A stretch of 46,706 nt of DNA, from contig JAFDED010000025.1 of the NCBI GenBank assembly GCA_019310535.1, positions 1 through 46,706 of the forward strand, given 5' to 3'. Made by a program: the position numbers and the translations under genes. A model generated the notes under the pieces. It had not been told where the DNA came from. It was given only the letters and a program-made list of their open reading frames with translations, and ran no database searches. Source of the stretch: Deltaproteobacteria bacterium (GTDB lineage Bacteria > Desulfobacterota > JAFDED01). Shown here piece after piece: positions 9,056 to 16,144 of this stretch. Within the stretch, counting starts at the first letter, position 1; each line of letters begins with the position of its first letter.

Positions 9056-9559
9056 TTAAAGAGTGCGTCCTGTGAGATAATGTATCAAAAAGGCGGGCAC
9101 ATTCATTTGTTGGACCCTGATCAGAACCAAAGAATCCCCAACACACGAGGAGATGTCCTGCTCTTGTTCATTGTTAAAACGGAACCTGTTATGCCACCTG
9201 GTCTCGACCCTCCAGTACAGGGAAGGCACTATCCGTCTCATGCCGGTGATTCTGAACCACCTGCCATCCCGCGTCAATTTCTCGCCGTCGGACAGGCTCG
9301 AGGGCAGCCCGGCTCCCTGGCCCTGGAACATGGTCTCTGTGAGGACAATCCGATAATCCGCATCGATGACAAAGCGCTCCCACACATCGCTCAATGCCAC
9401 GGAATGAAAATATCCCAGAAGGAAGGTGTCATTTGGTTTGACAACTTGAAGGGAGATAATTTCGTCGTTATTGCTGAGCACTAACACATTAAGGGGATAT
9501 CCCGCCACCGCTATCCCGAGTACAAGGAGCACAAGAATCGCAAAAATAGATTTCCGCAT
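9056..9559 (-). CDS. DUF1850 protein of the TAXI transporter operon
   Basis: This 167-residue protein has an N-terminal hydrophobic segment (residues 5-25), so it is probably exported or membrane-anchored. The body fits DUF1850: a beta-rich domain with FLLGYFHSVALSDVWE (about 47-62) and FQGQGAGLPSS. DUF1850 genes are commonly found between TAXI receptor and fused permease genes, as here. The molecular role is not known; an accessory part of the transporter is the reasonable inference. It is 112 bases from the receptor gene, with a hairpin between, and 30 bases from the permease gene. Confidence 0.82.
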   Translation of the reverse strand: MRKSIFAILVLLVLGIAVAGYPLNVLVLSNNDEIISLQVVKPNDTFLLGYFHSVALSDVWERFVIDADYRIVLTETMFQGQGAGLPSSLSDGEKLTRDGRWFRITGMRRIVPSLYWRVETRWHNRFRFNNEQEQDISSCVGDSLVLIRVQQMNVPAFLIHYLTGRTL

Positions 9560-9576
9560 CGATCACAAAAACCGGG

Positions 9577-9609
9577 CCGCACGGTTGCATGATCAATGCA
9601 ACCGTGCGG
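9577..9609 (-). terminator. Intercistronic hairpin after the TAXI receptor gene
   Basis: CCGCACGGTTGCAT and ATGCAACCGTGCGG form a perfect 14-bp stem with a 5-base loop. There is no U-tract, so it is better read as an attenuator or mRNA-stability stem giving more receptor than permease. This function is inferred. Confidence 0.55.
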
Positions 9610-9671
9610 GCCCGAATACCCGTGAAGGCCGGTTATTCAAAAGGAAATCAGCTCCTTAACCTGCCTGCACC

Positions 9672-10709
9672 TTACTTTGCCTCAGGCGGGATGAGATTCG
9701 CCGGAATCTTGATCCCTTTCTCCTTGTAATATTTATACGCTCCCACATGGAGAGGAACGGTCATGCCCAGCAGGGCGTTTTCCAGTTTCACGTTCTCGCC
9801 CTGCTTGTGTACCTTCGCGAGAATTTTGGCGCAGCTTTCCTTTTCCTGCTTCTTTCGATAAATAAGCGGCGTGTCTTCCCACAGATTGTAAGTAACATCA
9901 TAGATGTCTTTCTCGGGCACATCCGATCTTGTTATCCAGATGGCCATCATGGCGATTGATTTTATCGGATTGGGCTGCTTCAGGTATGAGTTGGCCGGCA
10001 TGGTTACCTGAGCATAATAGGGGTACTTATCATGCAGCTTTTTGGCAACGGCATCGGGGAAAGGAAGGAAAACCACATCCTTGGTGGTGGCGATTTCGAT
10101 CATGCTGGCATTGGGAACCCCTGAGGTCCAGAACAGGGCGTCGGCCTGCTCGTCTTTCATCCGCTGCACAGCCGTGGCATAATAGACAAACACGGGCTTA
10201 ATATCTTTGTAGGTAAGCCCGATAGCCTCCAGAATCCTTCGGGAGTCGAACTCGGTTCCACTGCCTTTATCGCCTACGATCAACCGTTTGCCTTTTATGT
10301 CATAGATAGACTTGATGCCTGATTTCCTCAAAGCCACAATGTGGATCGTTTCAGGATACATGGAAGCGATACCCCGAAGGTTCTTGACCCGGGGGGTTTT
10401 CCATGCTTTTTTGTCCCCGACATACGCTGCGAGGGCCACGTTGTTTTGAGCCAACCCAGATTCAACTTCACCCCTGGCGATCAGATTGGTGTTCGCCACC
10501 GAGGCGTTGCCGCTCTGGGCGGTTACAACCATGTCCGGGATTTTGTTGGTGAGGCACTGAGCGCATGCGCCTCCCAGTGGATAGTAAACGCCGCCGGTCC
10601 CCCCCGTGGCGATGCCGAAAAAGCGCGTCTTTGCCATTGCCGGTCCTGACATGGCAAGGGTCAGTGCCAGAATAACAACAATTGTTACTAGCAAGGACCT
10701 TCTAAACAT
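9672..10709 (-). CDS. TAXI-family TRAP transporter solute receptor
   Basis: The gene encodes a 345-residue periplasmic receptor with a signal peptide (residues 1-26, ending PAMAKT). The mature part opens with the TAXI motif FGIATGGTGGVYYPLGGA, then TAQSGNASVANTNLI and the KGKRLIVGDKGSGTE segment (about 150-165), all typical of the family. TAXI receptors deliver dicarboxylates, glutamate or unknown acids to a fused permease; the ligand cannot be read here. The start at 10709 is preferred over 10742 because AAAGGAGG precedes it and gives a normal signal peptide. It is divergent from the acid-sugar kinase gene, which hints at an acid-sugar substrate, but this is a guess. Confidence 0.92.
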   Translation of the reverse strand: MFRRSLLVTIVVILALTLAMSGPAMAKTRFFGIATGGTGGVYYPLGGACAQCLTNKIPDMVVTAQSGNASVANTNLIARGEVESGLAQNNVALAAYVGDKKAWKTPRVKNLRGIASMYPETIHIVALRKSGIKSIYDIKGKRLIVGDKGSGTEFDSRRILEAIGLTYKDIKPVFVYYATAVQRMKDEQADALFWTSGVPNASMIEIATTKDVVFLPFPDAVAKKLHDKYPYYAQVTMPANSYLKQPNPIKSIAMMAIWITRSDVPEKDIYDVTYNLWEDTPLIYRKKQEKESCAKILAKVHKQGENVKLENALLGMTVPLHVGAYKYYKEKGIKIPANLIPPEAK

Positions 10710-10998
10710 GGTATGCCTCCTTTCAGGCATTGAGCCTTTCACCGCTTAGTGAACCAACATATTGATATGACAGTAATACCTCAATTCTCTTGACGCCCAT
10801 GGATCGCTTTCTTTTTTTACCACCTCCTTGATGGTCTCCGTGACCTTTTGAAATTCCACATTTGTTCCTTTAAAAACCTCACGTCCGATCCCGTAAATGT
10901 GAGGTCCTCATCGGCCGGCACCATTATTCCCTTTGCTATTCTACCACCGTCTAGTACTATAAACAATATTCCGCTTCAAATGACATACTAATGTACCA

Positions 10999-11027
10999 TA
11001 CATATACCTCTGAATATCTTTTGTCAA
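10999..11027 (-). promoter_or_regulatory. Candidate promoter for the TAXI operon
   Basis: On the minus strand TTGACA (11027-11022), a 17-base spacer and TATGTA (11004-10999) form a reasonable sigma70-type promoter about 290 bases upstream of the receptor start. Confidence 0.35.
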
Positions 11028-11032
11028 GAAAT

Positions 11033-11272
11033 TTACCGCCCTTCATCGACCCGGGCAAATAGTAATTCATACATTCTCTTTTCCAGTGGGACTTCTGCTT
11101 GACTAACACATAGGGTTATGCTTTTATGTGCCCGGAAAACAGTTGAAAAACGTTTTGATAGATCAGTGTTTTCCTTTAGCATTTTCACATATGGGTCAAC
11201 CACCCATGGCAGGCACCGAAAATATGAGCAGGTCTTTCCCGTCTCCGCGTACCCGGAAAGGGCTAAAGTCAT
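11033..11272 (-). CDS. Possible small protein, unknown
   Basis: A 79-codon frame runs from an ATG at 11272 and does not overlap any convincing gene. The product has a plausible protein composition, with a charged C-terminal half including DPYVKMLKENTDLSKRF. No ribosome site is evident, and the frame extends upstream into antisense of the kinase gene, which weakens the call. It may be a remnant of a larger gene. I do not recognise it. Confidence 0.22.
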   Translation of the reverse strand: MTLALSGYAETGKTCSYFRCLPWVVDPYVKMLKENTDLSKRFSTVFRAHKSITLCVSQAEVPLEKRMYELLFARVDEGR

Positions 11273-11414
11273 GGAGGTACCACCGGCGGTAGGGTATGTA
11301 TTGAAAATCAAAAGGAGAAAGACTGGAAAAATGTTAGACAGGATAGCAGGGTGATCAAGGTTTGATAACCCGGCATTTTTTCGGATGTATCCCGTCAAAA
11401 AAAGAAAACAGAGC

Positions 11415-12710
11415 ATGGAAAGCTTCCTCATTGTAATAGCGGACGACCTCACCGGAGGCATGGATACCGGCGCGGGTTTCGCCGCACACGGGATTCCCAC
11501 TCTTATGATCTCAGACCCGCTGATGCTGGATGATCCCGCGGCGATCCCTGAGGACATCCGCGCCCTGAGCGTGAACACCGCCAGCCGGGCACTGGGACCG
11601 CAGGAATCCTATGGCAGAGTGGCTCAATGGGCGCAAAGGCTGGCCAGATTCCCCATCCGACGGGTTTACAAAAAGATCGATTCCACTCTTCGCGGCCGCA
11701 TCGGAGAAGAGATTGATGCCGTGATGGACGTACTGGGCATTCCGCTGGCTCTCATCGCGCCCGCCTTCCCGGAGCAAGGCCGATGCACGGTGGGGGGGAT
11801 CCACTGCATGGACGGTCAACCTATAGGGGCCACGGAAATACGCCATGACCCGGTCATGCCGGTGTCTGAATCCCGCGTGCCCGCTCTGCTGGAGGCGCAA
11901 TCAAGGCGGAGTGCAGCCCTCATAGACCTGATCACGGTAGTGTCGGGAATGCATGCACTCCGGGATGCCATCAGCAGGCAAATGGCGACCGGGGCACAAC
12001 TAATGGTATTCGACGCCGTGCGTCGGGAACATTTGCGCACAATAGCGAAGGTGGCCCTGGATCGAGGCCGGGATGCGCTCGCCGTGGGATCAGCGGGGCT
12101 GGCCCGGGAAATCGCCGGGGAAATAGGTCCGCATGCATCCCGGAGACTCTCATCAATCCGAAAAGGTTTGCCGGGCGGCCCTGTCCTGGTGATATGCGGA
12201 AGTCGAAGCCGGCGATCCATCCAACAAATAGCCAGGCTTTGCGGGGTTGCGGGTTCCCATCGCGTTCTGCTCCGCCCTGGTTTATCGACCGGGGAAATCT
12301 CTTTCAGCACCGGAGAATTAACCCGGGCTGCTGAAGCAGTGGGACGTTCGCTGCACAGCGGTAGCGCTGTCCTCACAGTGGATATTGACGAACCTGACCG
12401 GGCTCGACCGCATTCCCTCCTGCCTGGGCGAATCGTTGCGGCGCTGGCCGCGGTGGGCCGTATGGTGATGGATTCGCGGAATTTACCGCCGGGAGGGCTG
12501 GTGCTCACCGGCGGCGATACCGCCTGTGCGGTGTTACAGAAGCTGGAAATCGGGGTGCTGGAGCTGGCCGGAGAGATCGCCCCGGGACTCCCGCTGGCCT
12601 TTTCCCGCTCGCCCGCTTTCCCCGGATTGCCCGTCATCACCAAGGCGGGGGCCTTCGGAGGGCCGGAGGCGGTGGTGAGATGTGTGAGGTATCTGGAAAA
12701 GAAAACATGA
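11415..12710 (+). CDS. Four-carbon acid sugar kinase family protein (DUF1537)
   Basis: This protein of about 431 residues is of the OtnK/DtnK type, which phosphorylates four-carbon sugar acids such as D-threonate, D-erythronate or 3-oxo derivatives. N-terminal motifs include IVIADDLTGGMDTGAGFA (substrate domain) and RRVYKKIDSTLRG (about 90), then APAFPEQGR. The C-terminal nucleotide domain has VLTGGDTACAV (about 367) and VITKAGAFGG (about 405). The start at 11415 gives the normal N-terminus; an in-frame ATG at 11385 would add ten basic residues, and neither has a strong ribosome site. The PdxA2-type gene at 13797 would take the next step, oxidising the 4-phosphate. An AT-rich restriction gene now splits the pair. 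Confidence 0.88.
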   Translation: MESFLIVIADDLTGGMDTGAGFAAHGIPTLMISDPLMLDDPAAIPEDIRALSVNTASRALGPQESYGRVAQWAQRLARFPIRRVYKKIDSTLRGRIGEEIDAVMDVLGIPLALIAPAFPEQGRCTVGGIHCMDGQPIGATEIRHDPVMPVSESRVPALLEAQSRRSAALIDLITVVSGMHALRDAISRQMATGAQLMVFDAVRREHLRTIAKVALDRGRDALAVGSAGLAREIAGEIGPHASRRLSSIRKGLPGGPVLVICGSRSRRSIQQIARLCGVAGSHRVLLRPGLSTGEISFSTGELTRAAEAVGRSLHSGSAVLTVDIDEPDRARPHSLLPGRIVAALAAVGRMVMDSRNLPPGGLVLTGGDTACAVLQKLEIGVLELAGEIAPGLPLAFSRSPAFPGLPVITKAGAFGGPEAVVRCVRYLEKKT

Positions 12711-12900
12711 TGAAAAGTGAAATTGGCACCCGGAAAACTTTCAGAGCTTTTCCGCACACCTGAATTGTGCCCAGTCGGTGCAACCCAATTTGCAAGGCTG
12801 CATGATACATTTTCAAAACAAAGGAAATGCTTTACAGACCAGATTTGGAATATTGCAACCACGATTCTGGCAAAATTTCCGTTGACCAATAACGTTAAAC

Positions 12901-13513
12901 ATGAAAATGGTTGAAATATACTCTCATCTGAATGGAGAAGAATATCTTTTAGTTCATCATGGCGATATATATGAAGAGATTAGAGATGTTATCCGCACCG
13001 TTGATGGATAAGTTTAGAACTAAAATCAGCAAAGAAAAGACAATGAAAGGCAGAAGGTTATACAATCCGGATCAATTAAATCGAGAATTTAAACTATATT
13101 TTAAGAAGAAGAAGTGGAAGGACGTGCGCTATTCATACTATGTCACAACGAATTATAAGATAATGCAGGAATTGATAGCCTTACCACTAGACAAGCAGAA
13201 AGATTTTTTGATCGACAAAGGAATAACAACTCCAATTCGTTCATATAAACAGACAGATTTCGTCAAAGAAAATATTGCAATAGAAGTCCAATTCGGCAAG
13301 TACGCATTTGTTGCCTATGATCTTTTTGTAAAACATCTTCTTTTTTACAGTGGTGGCTTGATAAATGTCGGCATAGAAATCCTGCCCATGAAGTCTATGC
13401 AGTCCGAAATGTCAACAGGAATTGCATACTTTGAAGGAGAAGTTTATAATGTGCTGAGACACGGTAGGAATAATCCGCCGGTGCCGTTAATCATAACAGG
13501 AGTAGCCCCGTAA
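12901..13513 (+). pseudogene. BglII-type restriction endonuclease, frameshifted
   Basis: A short frame from the ATG at 12901 gives MKMVEIYSHLNGEEYLLVHH and ends at a TAA about 110 bases on. The next reading frame then gives KFRTKISKEKTMKGRRLYNP and continues to 13513. Joined, they make about 200 residues that look like the BglII/BstYI family (PF09195). The catalytic segment TDFVKENIAIEVQFGKYAF carries the D...ExQ pattern of BglII. Removing one base near 13008-13013 (in GATGGATAAG) restores one frame, so either the gene is inactivated or the read has an error. The region is clearly more AT-rich than its neighbours, and no methyltransferase is visible beside it. It lies between the kinase and pdxA2 genes, suggesting acquisition by transfer. 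Confidence 0.82.
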
Positions 13514-13796
13514 GTAGACAAAGGTAAAAATCAAGCATTGGATGAGCAAAAACGTTGAAATGTCAATATCTTATCATATACCGTTTGTATCACTTATGTA
13601 GAATGTCTGTGGCAATCCTAGACCCTGATCTTCCCGCCATTAATCCGTAATGTAATAAGTTGTCCGGGAAGCTCGATCGCTTTACTCAGATCCCTGTTCT
13701 ATGTGCTCCCGCCCTGGAAAAGAAATGCAGCATATTACGGAAATTATTACTGCCCATTTGTTTGCAAATTTTCTCATATCGTAAAGGAGTAAAAAA
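13514..13796. other. Intergenic region upstream of the PdxA2-type gene
   Basis: These 283 bases are AT-rich like the restriction gene before them. I see no gene beyond a 19-codon frame at about 13541 that I cannot assign. The last bases hold the AAAGGAG ribosome site of the PdxA2-type gene. Confidence 0.5.
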
Positions 13797-14834
13797 ATGA
13801 CCCCGGAACGACCTCTGGTAGGCGTCAGCGTTGGCGACCCGGGCGGTATAGGGCCCGAGATCACCGCCAAGGCGCTGGCGCTGGAAGAAATATACCGTGT
13901 GTGCCGCCCATTGGCAGTGGCCGACCTGAAGTTGATGAAGGAGGCAGTCCGAATCGCCCGCGTTGACCTTGAGTGCCGCCCGGTGGAGCACCCCGGGCAG
14001 GGCCTTTATACGCTCGGGACAATGGATGTCATGGATCTTCACAATGTGGACTTCAGCAGCCTGGAATATGGAAAAGTCACAGCCAGTGGAGGCAAGGCGT
14101 GCTTTCAATATATCGAACACTTGATAGATCTGGCACTCCGGAAGGAGGTCGATGCCTGCGTTACGGGACCCATCCACAAGGAAGCGCTCCACCTGGCGGG
14201 CGTTCCTTTTGCCGGCCATACCGAGATATTTGCCGACCGGACCGGGACCCGGGATTATGCCATGATGCTGGTGGACGGAACATTCCGCGTGGTTCACGTC
14301 AGTTTGCACATATCCATGCGAGAAGCGCTGGACCGGGTTCGCAGAGAACGGATTCGAAAGGTCATCCAGTTGGCCCACCGGGCCCTGATCCGCATGGGAA
14401 TCGAGGAACCCCGGCTGGCCGTGGCGGGTTTGAACCCGCATTCCGGGGAGGGGGGGTTATTCGGCCGGGAGGAAATCGAGGAAATATCCCCCGCAATCCA
14501 GGACTCCCTGGCCGCGGGCATCAACGTGGTGGGGCCGATCCCGCCAGATACCGTCTTTTCCAGAATGGCAGGGGGTCAGTACGATGCTGTGGTGGCCATG
14601 TACCACGACCAGGGGCACATTCCCACCAAGGTCCTGGGCTTCATCCACGATGAGCGGACAAAAAGATTAAAGGACATCTCGGGGGTGAACGTGACCCTGG
14701 GCCTTCCCATTATACGAACCTCGGTTGACCACGGTGTGGCCTTCGGTCGCGCCGGCCAGGGAAGAGCCGGGCCCCAGAGCATGATCGACGCCATCATCCT
14801 GGCGGCGGCCCTTGCAACAAAGCAACTTGATTAG
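13797..14834 (+). CDS. PdxA2-type 4-phospho-threonate/erythronate dehydrogenase (PdxA family)
   Basis: This 345-residue protein is of the 4-hydroxythreonine-4-phosphate dehydrogenase (PdxA) family. It starts VGVSVGDPGGIGPEI (9-22) and carries the three metal-binding histidines at about H171 (VSLH), H215 (LNPHSGE) and H270 (MYHDQGH). FGRAGQGRAG near the C-terminus matches the PdxA2 branch. Pairing with a DUF1537 kinase makes a catabolic role more likely than vitamin B6 synthesis: oxidative decarboxylation of a 4-phospho-sugar acid to dihydroxyacetone phosphate. AAAGGAG precedes the ATG. Assignment as pdxA itself remains possible if no other copy exists in the genome. Confidence 0.88.
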   Translation: MTPERPLVGVSVGDPGGIGPEITAKALALEEIYRVCRPLAVADLKLMKEAVRIARVDLECRPVEHPGQGLYTLGTMDVMDLHNVDFSSLEYGKVTASGGKACFQYIEHLIDLALRKEVDACVTGPIHKEALHLAGVPFAGHTEIFADRTGTRDYAMMLVDGTFRVVHVSLHISMREALDRVRRERIRKVIQLAHRALIRMGIEEPRLAVAGLNPHSGEGGLFGREEIEEISPAIQDSLAAGINVVGPIPPDTVFSRMAGGQYDAVVAMYHDQGHIPTKVLGFIHDERTKRLKDISGVNVTLGLPIIRTSVDHGVAFGRAGQGRAGPQSMIDAIILAAALATKQLD

Positions 14835-14846
14835 AGCTGAAGCTGG

Positions 14847-15285
14847 TATTACTTCGTTAAATATCAATACAACTAATACGTATCCATGAGATAGTTCTGT
14901 CCACAAATCCTGCAATGACCTGTCCAGGTTGATAGGAGGAGTTGCCGTTCCCTTTCAAGGGTAAGGAAGGCATGAGCCATCATGGTCAGGGTTACATGGT
15001 GATTCCACCCCATCCAGAACCGGCCCTCATAATGGCCCAGACCTAACTCGTCCTTCAACTCCCGGTAATCCATCTCAATCCTCCAGTGGGCTTTGGCATA
15101 CCGCACCAAACCATAATTCCGAGGAAGGTCCGAGAGCCAGTACATGGATGGTGTGTCTTGGCCCCGCGGCCATTCAATGATCAACCATTCCAGGCGCTTC
15201 CGTACCGCTTTAAGTTCCTTCGGCGTCATCAATAATATGTGATAACGCAAGCAAAATAAAATATCCAACACGTAACGAAGTAATA
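14847..15285. mobile_element. IS701-type remnant bounded by inverted repeats
   Basis: TATTACTTCGTTA (14847-14859) and its exact reverse complement (15273-15285) bracket the transposase remnant. Together they look like an element that lost most of its interior, since only the C-terminal third of the gene is present. Its right side directly joins repeat copy B. The boundaries are my inference; the inverted repeat is seen directly. Confidence 0.5.
14873..15229 (-). pseudogene. IS701-family transposase, C-terminal fragment
   Basis: About 118 residues match the end of IS701-type transposases: YWLSDLPRNYGLVRYAKAHW, then DYRELKDELGLGHYEGR with the catalytic Glu of the DDE triad, then GWNHHVTLTMMAHAFLTLER. 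The two Asp residues and all upstream domains of the usual roughly 400-residue protein are missing, so this copy is dead. Confidence 0.85.
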
Positions 15286-15289
15286 TCAT

Positions 15290-15631
15290 GTCGGCAAATA
15301 AAACTTTAATTGCTTGATTTTTGTTAAATTCTTATTGCTTACCCATTGGACCGAACGCGTTGATTCAATACCGGCCAAACCTTAATGGCATTCAGGTTCC
15401 ATGGGGCGCAGCCCGGACAATAAATAGTCCGGGCTGCGCAGCAGCAAGAGGCAGTACATGGCTCGTTTAATGGTTTCCGGGCGCGGGGTGCACCGGGCAA
15501 AACCTCTTGTAGCTTCGCAACCTGGACGGCAAGTCGTCCGGGCCACCCCAACAACATCCTTCATCTATTATTGGCGGCGATTTGACTGTAATATCGTTGA
15601 TCAATATGTTGCTGATCAAAGCGGATAATTC
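15290..15631 (+). repeat. MITE-like hairpin repeat, copy B
   Basis: This 342-bp copy is closely similar to copy C over its length. It has two GC-rich hairpins (around CCCGGACAATAAATAGTCCGGG at 15412-15433, and the GACGGCAAGTCGTCCGGG region near 15529) joined by GCAGCAGCAAGAGGCAGTAC. The left terminus is degenerate where it meets the IS701 remnant, and no flanking duplication is seen. TTGACT (15582-15587), a 17-base spacer and TATGTT (15605-15610) point out of the right end toward the csm operon, 534 bases away. Confidence 0.85.
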
Positions 15632-15732
15632 CAATCTTTTATGAATGCTCGCCATTGTGCATCAAGGTCCACTATGACGGAGACCCGATTTTTGACGAGG
15701 GGCTTTGATCTTTCACTCATCGTCTTTTCCAT
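15616..15732 (-). pseudogene. Short frame ended by the end of repeat copy B
   Basis: A 38-codon frame (about 34 if the second ATG is used) reads SKPLVKNRVSVIVDLDAQW and ends inside the repeat's right terminal sequence. It may be the N-terminus of a gene cut by the repeat, or chance. I do not recognise it, and there is no good ribosome site. Confidence 0.2.
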
Positions 15733-16144
15733 AGTGTTAACTGGAAAAAAATATGCTCCCCTGAGAAAATATCGCTAAACGTTTGACCGAATTTGACAAA
15801 TTCCCTGATTATACTTTGATTCATTGATCCATGTAATAGTAAAAATCTCAGGACGGCCGGGGACTCTAACTTATATTCCAGATACTTATGGTGATGAATA
15901 AATATGATTGAACCTCCTCATCTCGCTATTGGGACGCTCTTAATGCATAAAAAAGATCGTACCTCCGGGGATTCGGTGCGGTTCAGTTCGGTCTTTGCGC
16001 TCAATGCCATGGATATGCTTGCTTCTTATGCTCATCTTTCCCTCTTTAATCGATTTGATTCTCGGGTAAGAGATTTACGCAGGAAGATGACGAGATTCTT
16101 CCTGATATCATAACGGATCCATAATTGATTTCCACAGGAGGGAC
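15733..16144. other. Leader region of the csm operon
   Basis: This AT-rich stretch of about 410 bases precedes csm1. I looked for CRISPR repeats and saw none. It has a 69-codon plus-strand frame at 15904-16113 without a convincing product. The last bases contain CAGGAGGGAC, the ribosome site of csm1. Confidence 0.5.

Larger units (their letters stand above)
10710..11414. other. Divergent intergenic region
   Basis: About 700 bases separate the TAXI receptor gene (minus) and the kinase gene (plus). They hold a candidate receptor promoter at 10999-11027, a short inverted repeat CCTCAC/GTGAGG (about 10880-10910) in the receptor leader, and an uncertain 79-codon minus-strand frame at 11033-11272. 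No recognised riboswitch was seen. Confidence 0.5.

Noticed and set aside
11273..11578. Upstream part of the minus-strand frame at 11033-11578
   Set aside because: It is antisense to the well supported kinase gene. Only the non-overlapping distal part is listed, at low confidence.
11816..12889. 357-codon minus-strand open frame
   Set aside because: Mostly antisense to the acid-sugar kinase gene, rich in Ser, Arg and Pro as expected for an antisense frame in GC-rich DNA.
12717..12914. 65-codon plus-strand frame between kinase and restriction gene
   Set aside because: No family recognised and no ribosome site. It is mentioned only as a possible relic in the endonuclease finding.
15904..16113. 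69-codon plus-strand frame upstream of csm1
   Set aside because: No ribosome site or recognisable domain; composition matches the surrounding non-coding sequence.
15733..16144. Possible CRISPR array or leader before csm1
   Set aside because: I searched for regularly spaced direct repeats here and at 23361-23447 and saw none.
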